Origin: CAYUQT01 sp964596165
GTDB lineage: Bacteria > Planctomycetota > Phycisphaerae > UBA1845 > JAFGLZ01
Direction: 5' to 3'
Length of the DNA: 64,000 nt
NCBI GenBank assembly: GCA_964596165.1
Contig: CAZQTW010000003.1
Location: 1 to 64,000, forward strand
This document shows, in pieces, positions 17,501 to 25,801 of this stretch; the stretch's first letter is position 1; each line of letters opens with the position of its first letter. Made by a program: the position numbers and the translations under genes. The notes beneath the pieces were generated by a model. That model had not been told where the DNA came from and searched no databases. It was given only the letters and a program-made list of their open reading frames with translations.

Positions 17501-17660
17501 CGCCGGACCGAGTCGATCGAATGCGGCAAGAGCGAACGGAGAGGCCCGGGCCGGCTTCGTGCGGCTGTTCGTCCCTGAAGTCATTCAGAATGTCTGATCC
17601 TCGAATCGGGGACCGGCCGCTTGCGCGGCACGGCTCTGGTGGTAGACCGGTCGGCTGCAT
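14598..17660 (-). CDS. Large secreted DUF4861-type protein with acidic calcium-binding-like repeats
   Basis: About 1020 residues if read from ATG 17660, which has an excellent AAGGAGG eight bases upstream inside the end of the aminotransferase gene. The signal peptide, however, lies around residues 70-90 (YLAAASLGLALSLASAAHAQ). A TTG at 17498 would place it at the N-terminus (MRRSALSSSGTQW...), so the true start is uncertain. After the signal come several EF-hand/dockerin-like loops (DRNNDGKNDE, DEDGDMDHD, DWNADGVVD, DYQDNDGDNDLDE), then a helical region. The C-terminal 350 residues match the DUF4861 pattern (RIALTFDNSAQPQRDDYPV, KELSFLIDTRANSSATYYLY). It is probably a cell-surface or periplasmic carbohydrate-active protein. 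Confidence 0.7.
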   Translation of the reverse strand: MQPTGLPPEPCRASGRSPIRGSDILNDFRDEQPHEAGPGLSVRSCRIRSTRSGGLRRSALSSSGTQWPRPYLAAASLGLALSLASAAHAQNAKQKAFERVFGDAVKLDPAMVAKVKAGKSLQYFFIDRNNDGKNDEVWFIDPSPRHMPHTRPVLVRVIDEDGDMDHDKGPDLDSDLYVADWNADGVVDVVLDYQDNDGDNDLDEMGFYFFVSEHPFFGKNVLYVWWGRDDGDDNLLWYDVSYTYNQTLCQYRCHFSGVEQFVAFGLREGENEWTPAFENPFTFYDPDGDLCSEVVIRYEGRANRVQAVRYSFDADDDAYGRRTHDYEFSITSIAPGIKYLKKDNPEMSDLVLPEEMTESTKLRGIPTGKWIRREHAQPFAQQAQWARQVLTWDEMNANTEGDVNRDPWERWEGVIARSSQHFPQIGGPPCSALNKRNEVSMTPVAPMRLYYDPADRRLHLRGANEGWLMIDYDLDGKPDAKITYVDENKDGTFDRRELDLDADGKSEFSWNMGQGERKDVELDWEKLTQFYKPMLVEALADSQAFIDAAKAALSGGSADRTRDPVETFFLEKLESWMPVTRLGERMRKTPAGARLYVDLLRDRLLYSLKKAHGQHAAWSTLESRYASGDYKAAAEILVKELTPRAKPEDGKTFGQFTHRIALTFDNSAQPQRDDYPVTIAVSAIRAVAADFNPDNCAVVAPERWIDWRQIPHQVDQIDATVGKELSFLIDTRANSSATYYLYYSPTGKSDKTFPAKTATAEDWVPPNIGWESNRCAYRAYWGQFDFFGKKVDGLIYPTIGKQSYHDEVSWGIDALNVKETSGLGGLTLYLDDRAYLVQNPAGKGNVTFTKKQVTAGPIRAAVEILAENVVPTKPDIKVRLQCLIYAERQETEIRATVTGAEGEIILAPGFIKLSREEGFAEAGGYAGLWGFQEPVIGDIGLGIIVSPSTFVDHEELPNEHRAKFRAEDGKLRYWLIGDWRRGRRHPVCPTVDNWRRELNALSEVLLNELKPTIGQVEKLR

Positions 17661-17663
17661 GTC

Positions 17664-18962
17664 TCAGACCTCCTTCATGGCTTCGTTGACGGCCTTCAGC
17701 GTTTTGTCAATGTCCTTCTGCGTATGGGCGGTGGAGACGAACCAAAGCCCGTCGGGGATGCCGCGTATGCCGCGTTCTTGTAGTGCCATCCAGAACCGTG
17801 TGTAGGCCTCCTTGTCGCGGAGGGCGAACGCACGATAGTCGGTGACGGGGCCCGGCTCGTTGAACGCGACATGGAAGGCCGGCGGAACGCCGCGAACGCT
17901 GACGTTCTTGCCTGCCTTCTTGGCGGCTTTCTGAATTCCCTTCATCAACTGTTTGCCCATATCGTGTGCGTGCTTTAGGAGCTGGCCGTCCTTTGCCGAG
18001 AGCATCTCGAGCGCCGCCAGCGTCGCGGCCATGCAGGGGCCGTTGGAGTTGTAGGTGCCGGCGTGCGTGATCGAGAGGTCGCCGAACGCCTCCATGTACT
18101 GCCGCTTGCCCGCGATCGCACTGACGGGGAATCCGCCCGCCATTGCCTTGGCGAAGGTGGCCAGATCGGGGGTGATGTTGAAATACTCCTGGGCGCCACC
18201 GAGGCTTACGCGAAAGCCGGTGATGACTTCATCGAAGATGAGTAGGGCCCCGTGTTTGGTACACAGTTCTCGGAGCCCTTCGAGGAAGCCGGGTTGCGGC
18301 AGGATACCGCCGTTGTTGCACATGATGGGTTCGGTGAGGACGGCGGCGATCTCGCCGGGGTATTTGGCAAAGGCCTGCTCGATCAGGTTCAGGTCGTTCC
18401 AGGGTCGGATGATCAGGTGTTGGCTTTCGGCGGCGACCAGACCCTTTCCGCCGGGGACGGGCGTGGGGTCCTCGCGAGGGCCGACCTTGTCGAGCGGGGG
18501 GGCGGAGCTCCACAGGACGCTGTCGAACCAGCCGTTGTATTGTCCCTCGAATCGAATGACCTTTGGCCGTCCGGTGATGCCGCGGGTGAGGCGCATCGCG
18601 CCATGGACCGCCTCGCTTCCGGTGCTGCTGAATCGCACCATCTCGGCGCAGGGGACGATCTCGCAGAACTTCTCGGACGCCTCAATCTCCAGCTTGTGCT
18701 GACCGGCGTACATCAGACCCCGTTCGCACTGTTTCTTGACGGCCTTGATCACCGGTCCCGGAGAATGGCCAAGAAGGAGCGGGCCGCGGGCCAACACGTA
18801 GTCGATGAACTCGTTGCCGTCGACGTCCCAGACGTGCGATCCCTTGCCATGGTCATAGAACATCGGCTGTGGCCGCCAGTTCTTCCGGACATTGCTGTGA
18901 ATGCCGCCGGGGCACGTCTTACACGCACGTTCGTACAGTTTGAGTGATTTGTCGAATTTCAT
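17664..18962 (-). CDS. Class III aminotransferase, glutamate-1-semialdehyde aminomutase-like
   Basis: 432 residues from ATG 18962 (MKFDKSLKLYERACKTCPGG) with GAGG upstream. PLP-fold landmarks: FSSTGSEAVHGAMRL, the Asp of DEVITGFR, and the Schiff-base Lys in FAKAMAGGFPVSA. The sequence resembles HemL, but its place among sugar dehydrogenases, a symporter and secreted enzymes suggests a catabolic aminotransferase, perhaps for a keto sugar. hemL is therefore not assigned. The stop lies three bases before the start of the next gene, indicating an operon. Confidence 0.9.
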   Translation of the reverse strand: MKFDKSLKLYERACKTCPGGIHSNVRKNWRPQPMFYDHGKGSHVWDVDGNEFIDYVLARGPLLLGHSPGPVIKAVKKQCERGLMYAGQHKLEIEASEKFCEIVPCAEMVRFSSTGSEAVHGAMRLTRGITGRPKVIRFEGQYNGWFDSVLWSSAPPLDKVGPREDPTPVPGGKGLVAAESQHLIIRPWNDLNLIEQAFAKYPGEIAAVLTEPIMCNNGGILPQPGFLEGLRELCTKHGALLIFDEVITGFRVSLGGAQEYFNITPDLATFAKAMAGGFPVSAIAGKRQYMEAFGDLSITHAGTYNSNGPCMAATLAALEMLSAKDGQLLKHAHDMGKQLMKGIQKAAKKAGKNVSVRGVPPAFHVAFNEPGPVTDYRAFALRDKEAYTRFWMALQERGIRGIPDGLWFVSTAHTQKDIDKTLKAVNEAMKEV

Positions 18963-19025
18963 GATCCAACCTCGTCGCAAGAGTGGCGGTGTGCGGCCAC
19001 GTTCCAGCGCGACAGGATGTCGCGT

Positions 19026-20051
19026 TCACGAAAGCACGATTTCCTTTCCTGTTCGTGACGACTCGTACGCCGCCAGGGCGGCGGCCACCGCCTGGCGGCC
19101 GTCCCATCCGGTTACGGACGGTTCACGACCGGCAAGGACGGCGTCGATGAACGTCTGAAACTGGAGAGTGTACGACTCCAGGCGGACGGGGTCGAGGAAT
19201 CCCTTCCCGGCCCAGTCGATCGGCGGCTGCGTCTCGACGACTTTCCACTGGCCGCCGGTGCAGACGCGCAGCTCGCCATAGGCGTCGAGGTCGATCAGGC
19301 CTTTTTCGCCGAGTATCCATGCGGTGAATTGCGATCGCGGGAACGAGGGTTTGGGGACCTCAAACGAGGCCCACAGGCTGACGGGCGTGCCGTCCGTCAG
19401 CGTCATCATCACCATCGAACTGCCCTCGATCTTCGCGCCCGGCGTCAGGCTGCCGCACTTGGCGTAGACGGTTTTGATCTCCCGGCCGGTGAACCAGCGC
19501 ACACGATCGAAGTTGTGAATGGCGTGTCCGAAGAGGGTGCCCAGGTTCGCCGGATCGCTCTGCCACTGGGGCAGGCCGCCGAGGCCGGTGGGCACGAGCG
19601 AGAACTCCTGCATCTGCAGGATCCGGCCGATTTCGCCTCGGTCGATGAGTTCCTTGGCCTTTCGATTGCACAGGCGGGGGCGCTGCGAGAAGCTGATCGA
19701 GCAGAAGACCTTGTTGTCCTTGCAGGCCTGGATGATCGCGTCACAGTCGGCGACGGTGCAGGCCATCGGCTTTTCGCACATGATGTGCTTGCCGGCTCGT
19801 GCGGCCGCGAGGGCATGTTCCTTGTGCAGGTGGTGGGGCGTGCCGATGAAGACGGCCCGGATGTCTTTGCGGTTGACCAGGGCATCGACGGACGGCTCCA
19901 ACGCGATGCCGTAGTCTTTGGAGACCTGCTCGGCTCGCGAACCGCCGGTAACGGCCACAAGCTTGGTCTTCTTGCAGTATTTCGCAATGGTCTCGGCAAA
20001 CGTTCGGCCCATGAAGCCGGATCCGATCATTCCCCAAGCGAGTTCAGTCAT
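19026..20051 (-). CDS. Gfo/Idh/MocA-family oxidoreductase (cytoplasmic)
   Basis: 341 residues starting MTELAWGMIGSGFMGRTF, with AAGGAG eight bases upstream. The N-terminal Rossmann fold has the GSGFMG dinucleotide motif. The family's EKPMA motif (HIMCEKPMACTVADCDAI) carries the usual catalytic-region Lys. The family oxidises or epimerises sugars and inositols with NAD(P). The start overlaps the last codons of the SSS symporter gene by eight bases, so uptake and oxidation of one substrate are probably linked. Confidence 0.93.
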   Translation of the reverse strand: MTELAWGMIGSGFMGRTFAETIAKYCKKTKLVAVTGGSRAEQVSKDYGIALEPSVDALVNRKDIRAVFIGTPHHLHKEHALAAARAGKHIMCEKPMACTVADCDAIIQACKDNKVFCSISFSQRPRLCNRKAKELIDRGEIGRILQMQEFSLVPTGLGGLPQWQSDPANLGTLFGHAIHNFDRVRWFTGREIKTVYAKCGSLTPGAKIEGSSMVMMTLTDGTPVSLWASFEVPKPSFPRSQFTAWILGEKGLIDLDAYGELRVCTGGQWKVVETQPPIDWAGKGFLDPVRLESYTLQFQTFIDAVLAGREPSVTGWDGRQAVAAALAAYESSRTGKEIVLS

Positions 20052-21819
20052 GTGATTTCTCCTTCCGGACTCCACCGCTTATGCCCGATGATCCTTGCGT
20101 CGACGCTTCAGGGGAGCGGCTTCGCCAGGCCATCACGGCTCCGATTGCCGCCAGTCCGGCGCCGATCCCCAGATCCAACGCGAATGCCGTTCCACCGCCG
20201 ACCCAGGGTAGGATTGCCAGCATCATGACACCGATGATGGCCGTCGTCACGCCCACCACGCGGAACGGTGAGATCACGTCTTTACCCGAGGCGGCCAGGA
20301 TATGCCGATCCTCATCGAGCCGACCAATGGGGACGGTCAGCTTTTTCAAGAACAGCTCGGCGCGTCGACGTTCCTCAAGCGGTTGAGGCCACGCGAAACT
20401 CACCCCCACCATGACGACGATGGTCGTGACCGCCGTGGCGAACAGGATGATGTTCTCCCGTTTCCACGTGGCGCCGAGGAACACGGTCTCATTGGGAACC
20501 ACATAGAATAGGATCAGCCCCAGGAGGACGCCGATGAAGAACCCGGCGACCGCCCCGCGGTTTGTCATCCGCTTGGACAGCAGCCCGAGAATCATCGGGA
20601 TGCCCACGGGCGCGGTGGCGATGCTGAAAAGGGTGACCATGTTACGGAATTGTTGTTCGCCACGTCCTCTGGCCATCAGGAAGGCCAGTCCCAGGGCGAG
20701 GGTGCCCACGATGAACGTCATGAGTCGGCCGAAGAAGACCAGTTCCCTTTCGGAGGCGTTGGGGCGGACAAGGCGTTTGTACAGGTCGTTGGTGAGCACG
20801 TTCGCGCAGATATTGTAGTCGGCGCTGAGCGTCGACATCGTGGCGGAGAACATGGCCGCGATGATCAGGCCCAACATGCCCGCCGGCAGGAGCGTGGCGC
20901 ACAACATGGGGTAGACCTGGTCGGTGTGAGTCAGCGTCGGCAAGTATTGCCGCGCGGCCATCGCGGGGATGAACATGAGGGGCGGGGTGATGATGTAGAG
21001 GAAGATGACCAGCCAGCCGGCCTTCTTCGCCTCGCGTTCGTTCGGCACGCAGTAGTATCGTTGAATGAGCGACCACGCCGTGCTGCTATAGCTGATGCAG
21101 AACAGCGTAACATTCGAGGCGACATAGACCCAACTGTAGGCGGGGTTGGTGATCTTGAAGAAGCCGGGGGGCGAGTTCTCAACAAGGGCAGTGAAGCCGC
21201 CGACCTTGGCGATGGAGAGCGGAAAGACCACGGCGATGGCTGCGGCCATCACCACGAACTGGATGAAGTCGGTTACCGCCACCGCCCACAGGCCGCCCAT
21301 GAACGTGTAAGCGAGGATGATGACACCCGACCAGAACATGCTTTGTTGCATGTCCAGGCCGAGCCCGACCGAAACGAAGATCCCGGTGGCGATCAGTTTG
21401 AGGGCATCGTCGATGATCTTGACCGGTACCCCCTGCCAGGCAAAAGCCTGTCGGAGGAGGTGGCTGTAACGCGTCTCGATGTACTCCACCGGACTGTCAA
21501 TGCGGGCGCGTCGCCATCGACTCGCGAAGAACACCACGCTGACAAGCGTTGCGGGAATCGTCACCCAGAACAGGGTCACGGCGACCCAGCCGTACTGGTA
21601 AGCCAGCGCCGAGTAGAAGACAAACGCGAACGCGCTGAAGCTGGTCATGTAGAAGGAGACGCCGCTCAGCCACCAGGGAATTCGGTTGCCTCCGCTGAAG
21701 TACTCTTTCATTCCCTTCATGTAGCGGTAGAAGTAGCCCCCGATGCCCAGCATCAGCACGAAGTAGGCGACGAGGATGAAGTAGTCCGGACTCTGAAGCT
21801 TGGCCGCCGCCAGAATCAT
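20044..21819 (-). CDS. SSS-family sodium:solute symporter
   Basis: 591 residues from ATG 21819 (MILAAAKLQSPDYFILVAYF) with GGGAG upstream. About thirteen hydrophobic segments are visible. Typical sodium/solute symporter elements are GGNRIPWWLSGVSFYMTSFS in the first part and AAMFSATMSTLSADYNICAN, the LeuT-fold helix 8 region that forms the sodium site. The family imports sugars, amino acids or carboxylates with sodium. Overlap with the following Gfo/Idh gene suggests a sugar or sugar acid. The long loop and C-terminal region (EERRRAELFLKKLTVPIGR) are cytoplasmic. Confidence 0.92.
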   Translation of the reverse strand: MILAAAKLQSPDYFILVAYFVLMLGIGGYFYRYMKGMKEYFSGGNRIPWWLSGVSFYMTSFSAFAFVFYSALAYQYGWVAVTLFWVTIPATLVSVVFFASRWRRARIDSPVEYIETRYSHLLRQAFAWQGVPVKIIDDALKLIATGIFVSVGLGLDMQQSMFWSGVIILAYTFMGGLWAVAVTDFIQFVVMAAAIAVVFPLSIAKVGGFTALVENSPPGFFKITNPAYSWVYVASNVTLFCISYSSTAWSLIQRYYCVPNEREAKKAGWLVIFLYIITPPLMFIPAMAARQYLPTLTHTDQVYPMLCATLLPAGMLGLIIAAMFSATMSTLSADYNICANVLTNDLYKRLVRPNASERELVFFGRLMTFIVGTLALGLAFLMARGRGEQQFRNMVTLFSIATAPVGIPMILGLLSKRMTNRGAVAGFFIGVLLGLILFYVVPNETVFLGATWKRENIILFATAVTTIVVMVGVSFAWPQPLEERRRAELFLKKLTVPIGRLDEDRHILAASGKDVISPFRVVGVTTAIIGVMMLAILPWVGGGTAFALDLGIGAGLAAIGAVMAWRSRSPEASTQGSSGISGGVRKEKSHD

Positions 21820-21969
21820 GTCGCTCGCTCCCGTCTCTCGATGAAGGGCATAAGACATAGGGTATGTAGAACAGACCCTACTCGTTCATCGTGCGTTTGA
21901 GGGACGGCATCCATTCGTTTCCGCTTGCCGCCGCTCGATTCTTATGCCCTATTTCCTATACGCGACACC

Positions 21970-22161
21970 CTACTCTTGTCCAACGTTCACCGGTCCATCG
22001 TTCTCGATCAAACGAAGGCCCTCCTTGTTCGGCGCGACGATGTCGGACCCGCCGTTTCCGTCGGCGTCGACGATCCGCCGGTGTCCGTCCGTCTCTTTGG
22101 CCTTCTCGTGCGGACCGTAATCGATCGTGTAGCGGGTGGACTCGCCGCCGTCAATCTTGAA
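21970..22161 (-). pseudogene. Stub of an FG-GAP/VCBS-repeat protein gene
   Basis: The 353-base gap between the symporter and the HEAT gene holds a minus-strand open frame of 63 codons ending in TAG. It has no usable start and a TGA immediately upstream. Its translation contains an FG-GAP-like unit (VDADGNGGSDIVAPNKEGL followed by RLIEN) of the kind that ends secreted beta-propeller proteins. The codon usage looks coding. It is most simply the 3' remnant of a gene whose 5' part was deleted, the break lying about ten bases from the stop of the HEAT gene. The remainder of the gap (21820-21969) shows nothing recognisable. Confidence 0.6.
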
Positions 22162-22172
22162 TCAGTAGATCC

Positions 22173-24296
22173 CTAGCCCTTCTTCTGCTCGAATCCTACC
22201 GGTATGCCGTCCGGCGTGGTGATTCGCAGACAGAACTCCCAGCCCATTGCGTTCTGCCAGATTTTGAGCAGGATCGCGTTCGTGCCGGCCTTCAGCTTGA
22301 CCGGGACCTGGTCCTGATCGACCTGAAGCGGCCGGGCGACGAAGTGCTCGAAGACCTTCTTGCCGTTTACCCAGATTTTCTCGCTGTCGTCCACGCCGAG
22401 TCGCAGCAAGGCGTTGACGTCTTTGTCGACCGTGACTTCGGCATAGGCGTATCCAAGGCAGAGATCGCGATCGGCCAGCAGGGGTCGCAGCACGACCTTG
22501 CCGTTGTCATCCGTGGACACGACGTGCTTCCAGGTGAGGTTCTGGTCGCCGGATTTGTACGACGCCTTCAGGTCGATCGGCTTCGCTTCGCCGATGTAGT
22601 CGATGTCCCAGCCCGGATTGCCCTCACCGAGTTCAAACGGGCCGATGACCCACCAGCTTGTGACGATGCCGAGGAGCGCGGCGATATCGACATTGGCTCC
22701 GAGCTTTCGCATCTGTTGGGCGATGATATGAACGGACTCGGCGGAAGGATTCAGTTGACGGACCTTGTCGTAGGCCGCCAGAGCTTTCTGGTTTTGTCCG
22801 GCGGCGGCGAGCGCGCCGCCCAAGGCGACCAGTGCGCGTCCGGCCGTCGGCTTCAGTTCATCGACCTCCGCCGCCGCCATCAGGGTGTCAAACGCCTCGG
22901 GAACCGGGCAGACGGCCAGGCCTTCGATGGCGTGTTCTCGGCTTCGCAAATCACCGGCTGCTGATTGACAGGCTGCCAGATAGGCCTTGCCCGCCTCGGC
23001 CTTCGCATGGTGCTTGAGCAGGTTGTCGGCCGTCTTGAGGAGCCCCTCGCAGGCGATGGCTTTTTCCGGATCGTCACCGGTCTTCCCGGCCTGGAGCAGT
23101 GGCTCAATTCCCTCCGGCACTCCGGCGTTGGCCAGCCCGCGGAGTCCCGCCAGTCGCATGGCGGTGTCACTGGATGCGGCAGCCTGTTTCAGAAGGCCGA
23201 TGGCCTCAACCGCTTGTTTGGACCCGAGTGCGGGCAGGATCGCCACCTGCATCTGAGGTGGAAGGTTGGGATACCGCGCGACGAGTTCCGCCGCCACGTC
23301 ACGGCCCTGCATGGTGGTCAGCGCTCGAATACCGGTCAGGAATGTGCGGACGTCGGCTTTCTCGATAGCGGAGAGGATCGGCGCGACGCAGCTTCCGTCG
23401 CCGATCCGACCGAGGCCGGCCAAGGCGGCATCCTTCTGGACACCCTCGCCGTTCTGAAGGATCTCGAGGTAGGTGTCAAGGGCAATCTGCCGACTGCCCT
23501 CCTTGGCCTCGATTGTGTTTGTCAAGCGGATCAGGGCGTCCATGGCCTCGAACTTCGTTGCGGCGTCGGCAGTCGCCACGACCTTCTTCACGGGGTTCAG
23601 ATAGGCGGGGTCACCCGTCCAAGCCACTGCTCGTGCGGCGGCCGCTCGAATCGCCGGCTCGCTGCTTGCGAGCATTTCGGCGATTTCTTTCAGTGCGGCG
23701 GAATCCCTCATCTCGCCCAGGGAGTTGAGGACATCCGCCTTGAAGGCGGAATCACCTTCCTTCATCGCCGCGATCAGTCCCCGTCTCGCAATTGGGGTGG
23801 CCACACGTTGCAGTGTGGTTCGTGCCTTTTCGCGGAGGATCGGATCGCCTTGATACATGTCCTTGAAGGCCTCGACGACGGGGCTCAGGGACGCCACATC
23901 CCATTGGGTCGGCATGAACTGCTCGAAGAACCGCAACCCGAGTATCCGTTCGTGGGTCGGCCGATCGGTCTGGATGAGCGGCGCGATCATGACGGTGAAC
24001 TGTCTGGCCGCTTCCTGGCGACCGGGGGCGGACACATCGTTTCCGATATCCATCAGGATATCGAATGCGGCCTTGGCGGTGACCGGGTCCTTGCTTGCAA
24101 GCAGGGGGAGTATCTCCGGCACGGCCGTGAGTCCATGCCGGGGCAGGAGCTGTCGGGCCTCCGCGCGGGCCCGTTGGTCCGGCCCGGTCAGGGCGGCAAT
24201 GAGATTACCGAGCGGCGGTTCCGTGGCCTTTGCCGATAGGGTTGAGCACACCACAACCGTTCCGATCAGCATGCGTGGGTTGAGAAGTCGTCTCAT
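22173..24296 (-). CDS. Secreted HEAT-repeat protein with C-terminal jelly-roll-like domain
   Basis: 707 residues. The signal peptide is MRRLLNPRMLIGTVVVCSTLSAKA, and GAGAGGAAAG precedes the ATG. Residues about 30-480 are alpha-helical HEAT-type repeats (for example AIRAAAARAVAWTGDPAYL, AMRLAGLRGLANAGVPEGI), followed by a TPR-like piece (LAAYDKVRQLNPSAE). The last 170 residues (WWVIGPFELGEG, LRLGVDDSEKIWVNGKKVF, GTNAILLKIWQNAMGWEF) resemble the beta-sandwich seen in planctomycete and verrucomicrobial secreted sugar-metabolism proteins, where a ligand-binding role is likely. It probably acts as a periplasmic or surface scaffold for the gene block around it. Confidence 0.82.
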   Translation of the reverse strand: MRRLLNPRMLIGTVVVCSTLSAKATEPPLGNLIAALTGPDQRARAEARQLLPRHGLTAVPEILPLLASKDPVTAKAAFDILMDIGNDVSAPGRQEAARQFTVMIAPLIQTDRPTHERILGLRFFEQFMPTQWDVASLSPVVEAFKDMYQGDPILREKARTTLQRVATPIARRGLIAAMKEGDSAFKADVLNSLGEMRDSAALKEIAEMLASSEPAIRAAAARAVAWTGDPAYLNPVKKVVATADAATKFEAMDALIRLTNTIEAKEGSRQIALDTYLEILQNGEGVQKDAALAGLGRIGDGSCVAPILSAIEKADVRTFLTGIRALTTMQGRDVAAELVARYPNLPPQMQVAILPALGSKQAVEAIGLLKQAAASSDTAMRLAGLRGLANAGVPEGIEPLLQAGKTGDDPEKAIACEGLLKTADNLLKHHAKAEAGKAYLAACQSAAGDLRSREHAIEGLAVCPVPEAFDTLMAAAEVDELKPTAGRALVALGGALAAAGQNQKALAAYDKVRQLNPSAESVHIIAQQMRKLGANVDIAALLGIVTSWWVIGPFELGEGNPGWDIDYIGEAKPIDLKASYKSGDQNLTWKHVVSTDDNGKVVLRPLLADRDLCLGYAYAEVTVDKDVNALLRLGVDDSEKIWVNGKKVFEHFVARPLQVDQDQVPVKLKAGTNAILLKIWQNAMGWEFCLRITTPDGIPVGFEQKKG

Positions 24297-24342
24297 GGGG
24301 CTTTCCTCTCAGTTCCGGGTCGGATGCCCGTGCCATAGCGTG

Positions 24343-25620
24343 TTACAGGTGCCACGGGGAACGGTAAGGCCTGAAGAGAGAGCGGTTGGCCTGATCGTCG
24401 CCGATGAACCGTTCGGCCTGCCCGTCCCAGACCAGCTTACGGCGGAGGTCAACCGCGATGTTTCCGAGGAGGCACATGCTGGTCGTGCGGTGAGCGATCT
24501 CGCAGTCCGACCGTGGGAGTTCGCGGGTTCTCATGCAGTCAAAGAAGTTTTTGTGGTGTTCGGCGATACGAATCCATGACTCGCCTTTCTGCTTGTACTC
24601 CGGGATGCCGAGCGATGCGGGCTCGACGACGAAGCTCGGACGATCGATGGCCAGCACGCCGCTTGTCCCCTGGAACATTGTGCCGTAACCCTTCTTGAAG
24701 TGCTGCTCGTTGAAGGCCTGCGACCACGTGACCGTGCAGCCCTTAAATTCGTAGATGACCTCCAGTGTTTCCTGATCACCCCCCATGGGGATCGACCGGT
24801 AGCTGCCGGCGTGTCCGGTGACGCTCAACGGCGCATTTTGTTGGAGGCCCCACAAGACGATGTCGAGCAGGTGGGGGCCCCAGTTCGTGAGTTCGCCGCC
24901 CGCGTAGTCCTTGAATGCCCTGAAGTTCAGACGTTGGGGGCTGTAAGGGACCCATGGCGCGGGGCCCAGCCACATATCCCAGTCCAGATCCTTCGGCGGG
25001 TCCATGGGCGTCTCGGTCGGAGGGCTGCCATTGGGGCCGATCCATGCTCGTGCCGTGACGATTTCGCCCAGCTTGCCGCCGTGGACGATGTCCATCGCTC
25101 TGCGGTAGACGTCCATCGAACGTTGTTGGAGGCCGCACTGAACGATCCGCCCGTAGCGCCGGGCGGTTTCGACGACCTTACGGCCTTCGTAGACGGTCGT
25201 GGTGAGTGGCTTTTCGACGTAGACATCCTTCCACGCCTGGCATCCCATGATCGTGGTTAAGGCGTGCCAATGATCGGGTGTGGCGGAGAAGACGGCGTCA
25301 ATGTCCTTGCGGTCGAGGACTCGGCGGAAGTCCTGATACCCCTCGCACGCGCCGCCGACTTTTTTCTTGGCGGCCTCATAGCGCGGGACATGGACATCGC
25401 AAACGGCCGCGACTTCGACACCGTGCTCGCGAAGCAGCGTGTCGAGATGGGCGTTTCCCATGCCGCCGCAGCCGATGAGTCCCACGACGATCTTTTCGTT
25501 CGCCGTGAGGCCGGCGCGAGCCGGCCGGGAGTGAGTCAATAGCGCTGCCGTGGTGAGGGCAGCGCCCCTGCCCAGAGTCTTGAGGAAATCGCGTCGCTTC
25601 AGGAAAGGGGTTTTCGCCAT
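24343..25620 (-). CDS. Gfo/Idh/MocA-family oxidoreductase with Tat signal
   Basis: 425 residues. The N-terminus is a twin-arginine signal (KRRDFLKTLGRGAALTTAALL), so the folded enzyme is exported with its bound cofactor. The Rossmann motif is VGLIGCGGMGNAHL, and the EKP motif is in VYVEKPLTTTVYEGRKV. The C-terminal half (GGELTNWGPHLLDIVLWGLQ, GGDQETLEVIYEFKG) matches the planctomycete exported Gfo/Idh group. By analogy with the DUF1080 proteins nearby, it may oxidise a sugar hydroxyl in the periplasm, giving a 3-keto sugar. That chemistry is inferred from context. Confidence 0.93.
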   Translation of the reverse strand: MAKTPFLKRRDFLKTLGRGAALTTAALLTHSRPARAGLTANEKIVVGLIGCGGMGNAHLDTLLREHGVEVAAVCDVHVPRYEAAKKKVGGACEGYQDFRRVLDRKDIDAVFSATPDHWHALTTIMGCQAWKDVYVEKPLTTTVYEGRKVVETARRYGRIVQCGLQQRSMDVYRRAMDIVHGGKLGEIVTARAWIGPNGSPPTETPMDPPKDLDWDMWLGPAPWVPYSPQRLNFRAFKDYAGGELTNWGPHLLDIVLWGLQQNAPLSVTGHAGSYRSIPMGGDQETLEVIYEFKGCTVTWSQAFNEQHFKKGYGTMFQGTSGVLAIDRPSFVVEPASLGIPEYKQKGESWIRIAEHHKNFFDCMRTRELPRSDCEIAHRTTSMCLLGNIAVDLRRKLVWDGQAERFIGDDQANRSLFRPYRSPWHL

Positions 25621-25801
25621 GGAGGGCCTCCTGAGAGATCGCGGTCGGAGATGGGTCCGGCCGGAAAAACGAAGTGACCCTTTTACCGGACCGGTACCAG
25701 CACATCAAGCATGCCGGACTCTGACGGAGACGGCTGCGGAAGGGGTCCTGATCGGGAGCGAATGGGACGAATCCGGGCGTGAGGTGTCTTGACTGAGGGT
25801 C

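Noticed and set aside
17664..18962. hemL as the name of the class III aminotransferase
   Set aside because: The context is catabolic and sequence similarity alone cannot distinguish GSA aminomutase from related aminotransferases.
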